Below are positions 24,248 to 35,678 of a stretch of DNA of 64,000 nucleotides, piece by piece; the first letter of the stretch is position 1, and every line of letters begins with the position of its first letter. The translations under genes and the position numbers were made by a program. The stretch is from Sthenelais limicola (lineage: Eukaryota > Annelida > Polychaeta > Phyllodocida > Sigalionidae). The notes beneath the pieces are model-generated. The model searched no databases. It was given only the letters and a program-made list of their open reading frames with translations, and was not told the DNA's origin. Location of the stretch: positions 3,804,627 through 3,868,626 of the forward strand of contig OW804100.1 in assembly GCA_942159475.1 (NCBI GenBank), given 5' to 3'.

Positions 24248-24693
24248 TTTACTTTTTTCATATGAAGCGTACACCTCACTGCTTCTACCTCAATGACGGG
24301 AATGGTGTTTTGAGCCGTTCTTATGTATATCCTGACTTGTCTAAGATAGTCACTTGATACATTCATATAGTATGAGTAGCTATAAAGGGCAGTATCGCCT
24401 CCTATGTGAGTAGCGGTGGATGAGTCCATCACAGGTCTATCAATATCAACAATTCTTAGGATTGGTTGATTTGAACCCAATGCATACGACTCGTGCTCTA
24501 TCATATCCGTATATATGTAAAGATCTTCCTTTTTACTAATATTAGTACAAGAAATAAGTTTGAAATCAATTAGAGCTACCTTCCATTTGCCTTCATTTAA
24601 AGGAATCGGTAATGGAAGATCAACTGTAAAATCCCAAGGATTATTCAACTTTTGACTCTTTGGAGAATCCAATGAATTTAAAAAAAGATACAT
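24244..24693 (-). CDS. Penton-type minor capsid protein
   Basis: 149 residues, intact, start ATG at 24693. The opening MYLFLNSLDSPK, the NPWDFTVDLPLPIPL strand pair and the EGKWKVALIDFKL segment match the pattern of Polinton/adintovirus minor capsid (single jelly-roll, penton) proteins, which start with a short MYL...S...FTV.LP..I.L..G.WEVAL block. It is shorter than many family members. Expected role: pentameric vertex of the capsid. Position directly before the core-like and major capsid genes supports the call. Confidence 0.75.
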   Translation of the reverse strand: MYLFLNSLDSPKSQKLNNPWDFTVDLPLPIPLNEGKWKVALIDFKLISCTNISKKEDLYIYTDMIEHESYALGSNQPILRIVDIDRPVMDSSTATHIGGDTALYSYSYYMNVSSDYLRQVRIYIRTAQNTIPVIEVEAVRCTLHMKKVK

Positions 24694-24866
24694 ATTGATT
24701 CTTGTTCTTTAAAGCACCACCAATTATGAAATTCCTCTCAAAAGTGCAGGTCTGGTTATGATATAAGCTTAAGCAGTTTCACTCACGTCCTACTCTCAGC
24801 TAGAACCGAAGACAATTATTTCAGTCAGTCAGTCAGTCAGACAGGTCTTATCTATTCCCTAGCAGA

Positions 24867-24901
<35 letters not shown>

Positions 24902-24903
24902 AT
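24694..24903. promoter_or_regulatory. Intergenic segment with microsatellites
   Basis: Between the integrase stop and the penton start codon. It contains a (CAGT)n run (about 24822-24842) and a (TC)n run (about 24870-24898). It probably holds the 3' end of the integrase transcript and the promoter of the penton/capsid cluster, but no specific signal is clear. Confidence 0.4.
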
Positions 24904-26102
24904 TTACAAACTTTGAATATCTTTAATTTCATGCATGCTCACCCATGAATCATATTGACGAGGCCAGCCTTTCCAAGAAACAATCCGACCTTGGACTCCA
25001 TTTCGCCTTATTATTTTCTTTCCTACTTTCGATATTTTATAAACAGTATCATCTGTAACTATCGCCTTTACTAATTCTTCGTTGTAAAATATTCCATCTA
25101 TAGGTTGATTCGCCCAGCTTTTTAATCTGTAGTGAGCAACTCCAGCTTTATTAAAGGCTTCTGTTATAACAAACAGCTCATGGCTATTTTGAACATCATA
25201 AGCCCTGGAAAATGCTCTTTTCATCCAAACAACCCTAACAACGTCATTTACTTTGAATTTAAATATTGACTTAGGACGAGGAGGTCGTCTATTTTTAGAA
25301 GAACGTCTGCTTTTTATGTCTAGTTTTTTTATGCCCATTCTTTTTTCTCTTCTGCTTTTGGCTAGTTTTTTCATTGTCTCCTTATCATCTAATTTTGGTT
25401 TATATTGTATGTTCCATAGTTTAACTTTATCAGCTTGCAATGCTTGGAATGGAGTCATACGTATTGATCTATGAACAGAATTATTATAAGCCTCATTAAC
25501 TTTTTGAAGTATGTCTATCCATCTGTAAGATTCATTGTGATATAATATCTTTACCATTCGAGTTTTTAATGTTTTAATTAGCCTTTCTGCATAATTAGCT
25601 TTCGTGAGAGTATTTCTAGTAACCCAATGTCGAATTCCTTCATCAGTAAAGAGTTGCTTGACAAATGAATTGTTAAATTCAGTTCCACCATCTGTTCTTG
25701 CTACTCGAGGTTTTGATATGTTGAATTGTTCTTTTAATGCATCTCTTATTTCTTTCCCTTGTAATGTATACAATGGATACACATATGATACTCTTGTGAA
25801 AATATCAATGATCACCAAAACGTATGCAAATTTATCATTATACTTTTATTTACCATGTTCATAGTGTCTATGTCATATTCATAATGCTTGTCTGATACTA
25901 TGACATTTGTCGATTTAGGTCTAAGTCTGGAAGGTTTAAATAGTGTATAAGCCTCCTGTTCGTCCAACCAATTTTGCACATCTTTAATTCTCCATGTGTG
26001 TCCATCTCTTTTAGCTCGTTTGTAGAGCTTAGATGGTCCTCCAAATGAGTCAGGATCAGATGGGGTGTAGAATACGTTTGTTAAATATTCATTTATTGCC
26101 AC
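24904..26102 (-). pseudogene. INT: Retroviral-like integrase with C-terminal chromodomain, frameshifted
   Basis: Two open segments (26102-25812 and 25818-24904) make one gene of about 399 codons if one base is missing in an A-run (T-run on the plus strand) near 25845. The N-terminal part (FYTPSDPDSFGG...KLYKRAKRDG...VQNWLDEQEAYTLFKP) is typical of Polinton and related cellular integrases. The rve core has Asp in YEYDID, Asp in ARTDGGTEF and Glu in ANYAERLIKTL; I count 34 residues between the last two. A chromodomain-like end follows (GRIVSWKGWPRQYDSWV). The open segment has no ATG before 25870, beginning only with GTG after an upstream stop, so the true start is lost or unseen. It would insert element DNA into the host genome. 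Confidence 0.85.
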
Positions 26103-26569
26103 ATAGTGTTCCAGTTTTTACTGGTTTTTGTTTTACTAATTTCTTTCGATTTTTTTAATATAGGTATTCCAGGTGGAGGTGGAACAGACTTTAGATTTGA
26201 ATCAACCCCTTTTCTCTTTCTGCTCTTTGTCATTGGTTTTGTTGATCCATAACCAACCAATGTTTCATGTAGAAGTTCTAAGAGCTGTCTTTTCTTTTCC
26301 TCGGAAGACAGCTTGTTAGTGAGCATAGGAAGAACGTCCTCACCTTCCTGTGTGTCTTTTGTGTTTTTCGGAATCTCTCTCGAATTATCATTACATAGTT
26401 GTTCCTCTTCATATTTTCCATCTTCTTTTTGGATTGTTTTTATTATAGAATCTGTGCTGGCGCTACTCTTGTCTAAATCTGGTTGTGATGATTCAGTATT
26501 TTTCTGAATACTTGCTTGTTTTAAAAATGCTTGATATCTCTCATACGGAATCAAAATCATTCGGCGCAT
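26093..26569 (-). CDS. Polinton accessory protein, charged, unknown function
   Basis: About 158 residues from the ATG at 26569 (MRRMILIPYERYQAF). An opening with a hydrophobic LIP..RY motif recurs in small proteins encoded next to polymerase and integrase in Polintons. The rest is polar and low in hydrophobics, with a KSRKRK basic patch, a PPPPG turn and a Lys-rich end. The last 10 bases overlap the integrase open segment, and the start overlaps the previous gene by 29 bases, as in a compact viral gene cluster. Intact; role unknown. Confidence 0.6.
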   Translation of the reverse strand: MRRMILIPYERYQAFLKQASIQKNTESSQPDLDKSSASTDSIIKTIQKEDGKYEEEQLCNDNSREIPKNTKDTQEGEDVLPMLTNKLSSEEKKRQLLELLHETLVGYGSTKPMTKSRKRKGVDSNLKSVPPPPGIPILKKSKEISKTKTSKNWNTMWQ

Positions 26570-27062
26570 TATCAATGCTACTGTCGATAGTGGTTCTTGC
26601 TTTACTTCCTTGTTCTTTTCCTTTCTTTTTCTCTTCCTCTTCTCCCTCTTCTTCTTCTTCTTCTTCTTCTGATGATGATGATGATGACTCTGTTTCTGAT
26701 GTTCTCAATAATCTATCCTGATACTCTTCTCTTTCCCAAAGATATAATAGTTTCAAAATAGCTTTTTCAACTGCAGATAATACCTCAATTATAAGTCTAT
26801 AATGTTTGCTTATAAGAGCTGCTTTTGCTTTCTTGGTCAGCTTAGAGCTCGGAGATAGTTTCTCTAGTAAAGATTTCCTTTTCACAACAATAATCCTAGA
26901 TTTCGGAGGTAAAGGTAAACTTAGCAAGTTCATGAAAATATTTCCCAGTGCGTCAATTTGTCCATTTGTGCATGTATCCAAAAGTGCAACAGTTTGACAT
27001 CGGCTAGGACAGCTAAATAAAAGTCTCAAGTAGTCTTTGTGTTTCATAAGTATCTTAGACAT
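26541..27062 (-). CDS. Polinton accessory protein with acidic tail
   Basis: 173 residues, ATG at 27062. The first ~110 residues (KHKDYLRLLFSC...LDTCTNGQIDALGNIFMNLLSLPLPP...LLEKLSPSS) follow the layout of a short helical protein common in Polintons that has an L..L..A...L...C..A.NIL-type segment. The C-terminal part is a Ser/Glu block encoded by TCT/TCC and GAA/GAG repeats (plus-strand 26635-26695), then KKKGKEQ. The acidic block may be a recent triplet expansion. Function unknown; possibly a virion component given its place. Confidence 0.6.
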   Translation of the reverse strand: MSKILMKHKDYLRLLFSCPSRCQTVALLDTCTNGQIDALGNIFMNLLSLPLPPKSRIIVVKRKSLLEKLSPSSKLTKKAKAALISKHYRLIIEVLSAVEKAILKLLYLWEREEYQDRLLRTSETESSSSSSEEEEEEEEGEEEEKKKGKEQGSKARTTIDSSIDNAPNDFDSV

Positions 27063-27069
27063 TCTCTAT

Positions 27070-27258
27070 TTAACAGATAACCATTGTATCATTGCGATGT
27101 TGTATGCTCTGTGGATCTCTTGCAACTGGGGACGTAATCACATATCCATACTCCAATGTCGGTACTTGCACATGCGCTTTGTGTATTGCTCGCTTATATG
27201 TATACAATAACACCTTCCTCCTGCTCGGTTGATACTTGTGATTCTCTCTTATCTCCAT
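27070..27258 (-). CDS. Possible small Polinton protein
   Basis: 62 residues from the ATG at 27258 (MEIRENHKYQPSRRKV); a longer open start at 27288 also exists. It overlaps the 3' end of the ATPase gene in another frame and ends 7 bases before the next start codon. The fit between neighbours and the balanced composition favour a real gene, but I recognise no family and it may be a shadow. Confidence 0.3.
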   Translation of the reverse strand: MEIRENHKYQPSRRKVLLYTYKRAIHKAHVQVPTLEYGYVITSPVARDPQSIQHRNDTMVIC

Positions 27259-27880
27259 TTTGAAATGTATTTTCCTTTGGTAAAACATTACTCTTCAGTT
27301 TATATGAAGTTCTGTTATGAGGTGAAAGATCTACAAGCAAATAACCAAATTGTTCTGATGTGGCACTTTTATAAGCATCGACTAATAACTTTCCTAGGCC
27401 TAGCTGTTTTCCTAGTGTTGAAATTTGATGGATGTCTCTAGGATTTCTAAACAGAAGCAAGTAGTGGCAATTCAAGCTGATTGTGCGAGCGTATCGACCT
27501 TGACAAAACATGTTTTGATTCAAATAGATAACTGTAATATTTCTATGATGAGAGCCGCGTGTAAATAGCTGTTGAACTTTAGAATCTTCAACAACTAATT
27601 GCATCAAATCGTCTAATATCAACAGTGTATGATTATGTCCATCTCCTATGCTATCCAAATCATCAGGTAAACCATTTTGAAATGTAACACTGGGCATGTC
27701 TTCAAATATTTTTTGCCATGCGCCATAGCAGTATATCACTTCTGTAGGGGGTGTTTGAAAAGCTGTATTTCTGCTTTCAATCAGTCGTTTTGTGAAAAAC
27801 GTCTTACCCGAACTTGTGCAACCGCTGGCATTTATTGTGCACGGAGAATAAAATGTAAAACTAGGAATATCCACCTCCAT
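27194..27880 (-). CDS. ATP: FtsK/HerA-type genome-packaging ATPase
   Basis: 228 residues from the ATG at 27880; the open frame extends upstream only through a TTG. Walker A is GCTSSGKT at residues 20-27 after a hydrophobic strand. Walker B is LLILDD at about 86-91. An HHRNITVIYLNQN segment follows near residues 109-121, where the sensor-type polar residue is expected, then a LLLFRNPRD strand and turn. This matches the Polinton ATPase thought to pump DNA into the capsid. It starts 16 bases after the polymerase stop. Length is normal and no break is seen. Confidence 0.88.
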   Translation of the reverse strand: MEVDIPSFTFYSPCTINASGCTSSGKTFFTKRLIESRNTAFQTPPTEVIYCYGAWQKIFEDMPSVTFQNGLPDDLDSIGDGHNHTLLILDDLMQLVVEDSKVQQLFTRGSHHRNITVIYLNQNMFCQGRYARTISLNCHYLLLFRNPRDIHQISTLGKQLGLGKLLVDAYKSATSEQFGYLLVDLSPHNRTSYKLKSNVLPKENTFQNGDKRESQVSTEQEEGVIVYI

Positions 27881-30427
27881 AATGTATTCTGTTTTTCTAA
27901 GGATCAACCTGAAGTAATATCCGAATTTCTTCCCATAGTCTACCTAACTGGTTCCGCCCTTTAAGCTCAGTCTCTGTACTAAGTAGCAGTACCTTGCTGC
28001 ATACTCCAGCACCCCAATATCTTTCTCTTTTCAAAGAGTATACAAGAGGTCTATTGGCTGAGTCATTTAAGGCGTTTGATACGTCAGTACATGTTTCTGT
28101 TTTTAGAATAAGTATATCTTCCATTACATTGTCTCTTTCGGCGTTCCACTTTGTACTGTTCTTAATTCTCTTATTAATGCTTTGTATATCACATGAAGAT
28201 ATGAACGGTCTAATCAGTTCTTGAGATGCGTCTGTATCTCCTAAATATGTAGCTTTTCTAAAAACATACAAATGTTCTGCCGATGAAAATGTAAAGCCTC
28301 TATATATTAAATCGCATGAATATCCAGGAGATAATGGATTGTTCTTCCCTGAGAAACCATACCAGTCTGGTACAGAAGCCCAAGGAGACAGCTCTATCAT
28401 TAGTGGAGTGGTTGATATTCCATCTTGATGTACGATGTGTTTGCAATAAAAATATGAAAACGCATCTCGTTGTTGTGTGTATGTGAAAATTGTATTATTC
28501 ACAGCTCTGAACCCTCTAATACTTCCTTCTTTAACCGATCGGGAATCTATCACAGATTTGTATAGGTCTACTGGATTTAAAACATGGGATTTGTTTACAC
28601 CTTTACAACTCAGTTTGGTATCACGTCCATTGCTTATCACATACGTCTTGCTTCCTAATGCTACTATCTGATCACCTGTGGCTTCTTCTTTCATTACTCC
28701 AGGAACTCTCCGATCAAACGCCTTGTGTATATTGCATCGAGATATTCAGCTTTTCTACTGGGTATAACTGCTGATTCAAAATTCGTTTTTGAAATACATA
28801 GATATGCACTGTCTGTATCCATAGTTATGTATTGGAAAGACTTTCTTTGTAGATAAACATCTACACAATCATAATAGAATTGCAACATTTTAAGTTTGGC
28901 GTACTGCAATATTGTAAAACCCAGATATATGGGAAGGTCAAGTACGATCCTCTTCTTTGCAGACTCAACCTCCCAAAAATCAGACGCTAACTCTGTTAGC
29001 TTTCTAAACTGAGGAGCGTTAATCTTTTTGGAAACCTTCATTATATCCTTTGAATATGAAACGTTTTTGTGGTTTTCCTTTGAAAGAATGAGGCCCCCAA
29101 AACCACTGTTCCCAATCAATTTGAATAATTCTGCTATGACTGCTTGTGACTCGTCTTTATCTCCTTCACGACGAGCATTTGTTACTTCCTTTTCAAATGA
29201 AGCGAAACAAGTTTGAGGAACAAACTCAACAACTTGATAAATACGCGTCACAACAAGTCCGATATCAATATACCATTTCAACAATGGCGTACTAATAAGA
29301 ATCTTTCTAGCAGCCATTCCACCAACAAGTAATCTTCGAGATTTAGTAGATAGATTATTCTCATTCATATGTTGAATCATATGCTCTCCTATTTGATCCA
29401 TAGGAATGTCAGTTGTGCAAAATAATGGAGACATTTCTCCAAAGTACTCCATAGGTGGTAGATGTTTCTCTTTACCTTGAGACCATTTCAATAGCACGTG
29501 TAAATCTAATTCAACACAGCCATACAGTTGATCATTTTCCACTGCGGATATAATTTCATCAGTTGATACTTCTCTAGGATGAGTGCGATAGAAAAGAGGA
29601 AATAATCTGTTCGAAAAACTCTTGATCTCTATGTTGGATTTCATTTCCATCCTGAATTCGCACTCCCACATTTCTACTAGTTTTATGTCTTGATTCATAA
29701 TGTACTCTCTCCTCTTTTCAGTTCTATTAAAACTTTTGAGCCTGCGATCTTCATCCATTTGACCTTTCATGCAGTCGTGCCCGTGATGATAACACCCATA
29801 GAATTCAAACCCTGTGCGATCTCCATTTGATTTTACTGAGTGTCCATCTAAATAATATGGACCGATCATTATCTCATTAGAATTGTTCAATGCATGATGT
29901 ATCTTAACGCCTGTTGTATACTGCATCCACTCCAACCAAACATACATTATAGTATTTGTGCCATGTCTCTCTGGTTTAAAGTTTTTCTCCTCATGTCTAC
30001 GCACGAAAAAACCTGTTGGCATTTTTTGAGCTATGCACCATAAATACAATGCATTGCTATCATACCCAATAATCTTTTGAACTATTTCTTCTCCTCCTCT
30101 TATGTATGTTTCATTCGCTTTGTGATATCTGTGAAATACAATAGAGGGCCCTCCTCCTATGTTCTTCTTATATGTCATATATAAATCTTCATTAATATTA
30201 CCCATTCTTGGGAAGTATGATCCATCCTTCAAAGCTGATTGAAATAAAAGCCTTCTGGATATTCCAGGAACCGATAATGAAATCTTAAACATATCAATGT
30301 GTCTATCAAAGTAAAACTTTTGCATTCTGACTACACCTGTAACAAATGGACCCACATCAGAAATATTATAATGAACAAGTAAATCTCTAATCGTTAGCAT
30401 CCCTTCGTCGTGCCAAGTCTGTTTCAC

Positions 30428-31688
30428 TTTTTTTTTATTTATTAGAAACGTTTATTAATCGATACACAAAATAATATGACGATATACAATCTATTCTTGC
30501 AGAGTACAGTGACATGTGTATAATTGGTAGGAAATGAGCCTCAGTTTTAACCATTTGAACAGTTAAATCTGGTTGAGTGGCTATTACCTTTTGGTTCGAT
30601 AAACTGTGACTTGTTTATGCATGTAACAACACAAATAGAAAGAGACTAGTTAAGAGAAGGAACTAGGAGAGAACTACGATGATAGGATGAGGGGTGAGAG
30701 ATAGGAGGATATTTACAGTTTTAAGAGAATATAGGTAACATACATTCAGCCTTGGTTAAGGCTGTGAAAACCTTATAATCATTTATGTTTCTTGTGTCAA
30801 CATCGAGATTGTTCCATAGTAACGCAGTTTTTCTTTGGACACTTTGGTCATAAGACACAATGTTTGGCCTATTTGAGAACAGCACTGGTGCCTGCCACTG
30901 TCTGGTCTGTCTTACATATTGGTCAACAAAGGCTGGTTTTTTGCTTCGTTTAAAGGCAAGGTTTAGGATATGAGCCCTCCTTCTGTCCACTAACTTTGGT
31001 ACACTGGCTATTCTGTGAATAAGTAGTGTATTTGTTAACTTTGGGAGTTTGAGTGCAATTTTTAGGCACTTGTTTTGTAAAATTTGCAGTTTATCAATGT
31101 GCCTTGCTGCACATCCGCTGTAGATAACGTCACCGTAATCTAACAATGGGAGTATAAATACCTTGTAAATTCTTAGAAGAACCTGTGGTGGCACCAGTTT
31201 AGAAATTCTCTTGAGGAGGTACATTTTATGACTCACATTTTTATGGGTAGATCGCACTTGCATATCATATTTCAGATTGGCGTCTAATGTAATGCCCAAG
31301 TATTTGTAAGATTCTACACAATCAAGCTGAGTACCACTAATGATAATATTCGGTTTAACATGATTTACTCTGCTTCGAACACCTCTGAGGTGCATTGTCT
31401 TAGTTTTGCTCACATTCAATGTCAATTTATTAGACTCACACCAACGAAAAAAATTGTTAGTATCTTCTTGCAGTAGTACATTCAGGGTGTCAGTGTTATT
31501 ATGGCTACAGTATATGACAGTGTCATCTGCAAAAAGCTTTACTCTGCTATGAACGAGACAATGTTCTACATCATTTACATAGATAAGAAAAAGCAGGGGC
31601 CCCAGGATAGATCCCTGGGGAACTCCATAATTTACACTAGCACTCAAAGATCAGTATCATTGCAAACTGTTGTTTGTGTTCTCGTACA
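30428..31688 (-). mobile_element. 5'-truncated LINE in polymerase gene
   Basis: About 1.26 kb, oriented like the host gene. Its poly-A tail (T-run at 30428-30436) abuts polymerase sequence, and CACTT occurs at both junctions (425-429 and 689-693 within 30-31 kb), giving a short target duplication. The 308-codon RT remnant (31647-30721) has GVPQGSILGPLLF and the catalytic FADDT, then the usual LINE tail (KYLGI, LPLLDYGD, LQNKCLKIAL). Truncation is just upstream of GVPQGS, and one extra base breaks the first codons. Removing it restores polymerase continuity, so insertion came after Polinton capture. Confidence 0.9.
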
Positions 31689-34130
31689 CACTTGTTCGTA
31701 CTCATCCTCAGAAATGTTCTTCCCTTTTAGGTCTGAGTAGAATGCTTCATGTGGTGGTAATGCTGTTTCATCTAATTTCATCGGATCATCTAAGTATTCA
31801 TAAGGAAAAAATCCTTTCTTCTCTTCAACATGATATGCAGCTAGAAACTTTGCATAACTAGTTCCAGGTGCAAGGTATTGACAAATATCTAAAAATTTCA
31901 GTTTTTCAGTACATATTGTCATATATGCATTGTTTCTTTTCACAACAAATGTGTTCTTATTATCTCCTAGATCTAGGGATTCAAAGATTTCAGACTTAAA
32001 TAAGTTTATGTCATAGTTCGAGGAATTAAATCCTAGTACAGGTAGAACTGAAATATAGTCTGTAAATTTCTGATACAGACAATGTACAGCTCTTGACATT
32101 ATCTTAGAAGAAGAAGAACAACTTTGAATTGGTGTTTTCTCTCTTCGATCTTCCTCATTCTCCTCATCCTCCTGCTCCTCTTCCTCCTCCTCCTCCTCCT
32201 CCTCCTCGTCCTCCTCTCTCATCTCCTCCTCTCCTCCCTCTTCATTTCCCTGTTGCTGTTGATCTCTCAATATTGGTTTCTCAATAGTCCATTTATTTTT
32301 CAACTCTTCCAATTGAATAAGAGCAGTATTCCATTTTTGCATGCATAGTTCGTGGGATTTCGTTTGAATTTCATATAGATAATCTATAAAAGAATTAGTT
32401 AGCATTTTAAGATCTGGATTGACAAAGCAAATCGGTTCTGTATATCCAGGAACATTGCTACTTATTGCTACTGATATTGCTCGGTGAGCATGTTTCCATT
32501 TTAATTTATCAGCGCAACCTTCATCAACTCTCTCAAGGATAGCTTCGGCGTCGAATACTGAAAAATATTCAAATATCCTATCACTCAGTGGAACAACAAT
32601 GCCATATTCTTCCATCTGCTCGAAAATTGTTTTTGGATTTGTATGAAATCCATTCTTGTAATCCAAATAGGTAATGTTCCCACATGTTTTTGAATGTTTC
32701 TTGCAATAATCATTCTTTTTAAACAGTCGATTACACATGTGACATTGGAATTTATGAGCATATACTTCAAATCTCATAACGTAGGACAAGTGATGTTCAT
32801 GCACGTTTAGATACATTACAGATTCATATTCAAAGGTTGATAAGTATGTCACAATAACTGATGCGTCTGGTTGCTTGTCATAAATGTTAATCGATATTCC
32901 AAAACATCTTTCTAACTCTGGAAGAAATGTAAAATCTAAACCTTTGTATAGATTAGGATCTTTAGGAATTGATATATCCAACCGCTCTGTTAAGTACGCC
33001 CGCCATTGATGATAATACTTAACAGACGTCTGCTCCATGCATTTATCATCATTCTCAAGATGGATTGATAAGCATCTAAATACACAAAGGTTATCTTTGA
33101 TAGCAGTGCCGCTCTTGTAAGTGTCTAACCCTCTAATTGATGCATCATTTTTGATATGCTCAGGAAGATTACCTTTCCCTAGAGGATAGTATGTATTGGT
33201 AACATAAACCAACACATTTGTTATGAAATATAATTCCCATTTCGTATTAGGCCTATTAACTGCATAATAGTTCATCCAGTCCATTTCACGTAGCCTCTCA
33301 ATAACTCTCTGTAGATCTCTTCTAGATGAAACTTGAATTGGTTCATTAAAAAATGTATTATTATTACGACCAACAAAGTATCTGAATTCGCCCGTTTCTC
33401 TGTGTTGTAATACCAATCCTAAAGCTAGGTTTATTTTGAACGTATGAGTTTGTTCTTCAAATGCTCTTTCTAGATGTCTAATCAATTCTTCAATTCCTCC
33501 TGAAATATTATCAGTTGGAAAATTGTAAATTGATGCTAGATTACCGCGTTGGTGATTGGCTAGTATATGACCTCTGTTTGCCCTAAAAATATAATCCAAA
33601 TCATCGTTTATTCTATTGTCTTCATCAATCCAGGGTTGTCTATCCCAAGGTTCGTTTTGTAGTTCTCTACCATTGTCTGCTCCGCCATGCATAACTGATC
33701 GATGATATATTAAATCTCTCCTGTTGGCAAATTTTTTAGAACATTTCCTACACGTAAATCTAGCCCTTTCTTTAGCGTGCTGTCGGTTGTGTATGGTTCT
33801 GTCTTTTATTGTTTTACTTCTATGACCGCAAATGTTGCAGGGGAATTGAGCAGGGCATTTTCCTTCGTGAATCATTGCAGTTTTATTAGATGTAAAGTTA
33901 TTACGACTGCAATATTTACATTGAAATTTACAAGGTTTATTACAAGAAGTTCTTGTGTGATTGTTCAAGCTTTGAGAAGAGTTAAACAGTCGATTGCACT
34001 TCTCACACTTATGAAAAGATTTCTCTGAACAAGAACAACTTCTTGTGTGATTGTTCAAGTTTTGAGAAGAGTTAAACAGTCGATTGCACTTCTGACACTT
34101 ATAAAAACATTTCTCTGAGTGACAATGTCT

Positions 34131-34860
34131 TAGAATAGAATAGAATAGAATAGAAATATCTTTTATTCATCTCTGTGATCTTACAATAATTTTCCGATGA
34201 ACAGGTCTACAGGTTTCTAGGTACCTTTTAGGATTTACACCTAGGTCTTCCTACCGTTCCCTTTATCTATATATAAACCTAACAATAATATTATACAGTT
34301 TGTTTGGGTAAAATCATTTACATTGATTTTTCGAGACCCTTTTCTAGTAGCTAATATGTCCAGTACAGGATTAACATCAGGCGGTCTACTGTTGCTCTCC
34401 GCATAATATATATGTGGGAATACAGTTAAATATAATAAACAAGTGTAGAGTAAATAAATGAGATACGTATGTCTCGACCAGGTAACAGTGTTACATAATA
34501 TAGTATGCAATATATAGTATATAATGTGGTGCAATCCTTCTTCGTTAGGAGAGGGGCCCATTCACTATAGGTATTGTTATTTATATGTATTTTCTATTGC
34601 TTTTCTGAAATGCTTTCTTGATTCTATGGCCTGTTTCTCAGTTGGTAGCGAGTTCCAGGCCATCTTAGCTTTATATATGAAGCTGTTTTTGTAGATTGAT
34701 GTTTTTGGGCGATTGATTTTTAAGTTTTTCCTGTTTTTTGCATGGCTTCTAGTTGGAATTTTTCTTTTATCTAATTTTGAGTCCGATTGAGCAAGGTGAT
34801 ATGCAGCTTCTAGTGTATGGACCTCTCTCCTCACATAGTTTGGCAATATTCCAACAAAGC
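34131..34860 (-). mobile_element. LINE 3' fragment in polymerase zinc-finger region
   Basis: A minus-strand LINE end. Its C-terminal peptide (34846-34577) has YVRREVHTLEAAYHL, RPKTSIYKNSFIYKAK and AWNSLP, typical of the end of LINE ORF2. A ~440-bp 3' UTR leads to a tail of AGAAT pentamers at 34131-34154, that is (TTCTA)n on the LINE strand. It splits the polymerase between zinc-finger motifs. I could not find a clean target duplication, so the edges are within about 10 bases. Confidence 0.82.
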
Positions 34861-35678
34861 ATTACATCTTCTGTGTAGCCTCAGAGCCACGCTCGATGAA
34901 AATGTTCTCTTGCAGTTATCGCATGTATTATTACCATTTACTGAATTCTCTTCTTTTCCTTTTCTCTTTGAACATTTACTCTGGTGATTTCGACAATCGT
35001 TCCTAATTCTAAACTCTGCATTGCAAAACGGACAGCTGTATACTCGTATTTTGCTTTTATTAGAAACACTGTCACTATCATTAGAGGCTGAACATGAAGG
35101 ACGTGGTTGTGCTCTCTTATCAGCCTTATTTATCACTCCAGCTGTGCTATCATTCAAGGGAGTATCGAGTGTTGTGGTACTAGGGTTCTGGCGTATAGCA
35201 CGCTTGTGATGAGCGCCAAAGATACCAAGTTGTAAATTATCTTGTTGGTTTAAGTCTCGAGAGCGTATGGTGTTAAAGCAATTAGGTGACGGCTGCCACG
35301 CTTGCCCTCTCGTCTCTGCCTATTATAAGTAAATAAAATAATGCTTGTTTAGATATAACTGACAGCATTTACTCATGTACTTATCCATTCGCTCGCTCGC
35401 TCGCTCACTCATTCACTCACTCACTCACTCACTCACTGGCTCACTTATATTTAGTATAATATGATGGTCTATTGTAATTTTAAAATAATTATCAATATTA
35501 GCGGTAAAATAATATACAAACTTACCCTTTGTAATGCAGATTCTAAATTCGTAAGTCTTTCTTGTACAATGCGATGAGAAAGAACATCATTCTCCAAGGC
35601 CCATATCACCAATGATAACCTATCATTAAATCCTCGAGTAATTAGTTGTAGTTCCCAGTTTGAAAATGCCATGTTCAT

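Larger units (their letters stand above)
27897..35678 (-). pseudogene. POLB: DNA polymerase B, spliced, with two LINE insertions and a frameshift
   Basis: Exon 1 (35678-35526) encodes a short helical segment and joins in phase (AGG|GTAAG to AATAG|GCA) to exon 2 at 35319. Exon 2 opens with several C2H2/C2C2-like fingers (CPFC, CDNC, CEKC, CKYC, CNIC and CRKC around 35040-33690). It is then cut by a LINE at about 34131-34860. The exonuclease region follows, with FDAEAIL and LGFNSSNYD. An acidic run encoded by GAG repeats lies at about 32170-32225. A second LINE cuts the gene at 30428-31688. The polymerase core has YDSNALYLW (motif A, ~30050), GNSGFGG (motif B) and MDTDSAY (motif C, ~28812). A frameshift near 28715 separates the C-terminal 265 codons, which carry GSKTY, KGVNK and GISTTPLMI. 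It would replicate the element, probably protein-primed. Confidence 0.92.

Noticed and set aside
32124..32348. Plus-strand Leu-rich ORF that looks like a membrane protein
   Set aside because: It is the complement of the GAG repeat encoding the acidic run in the polymerase.
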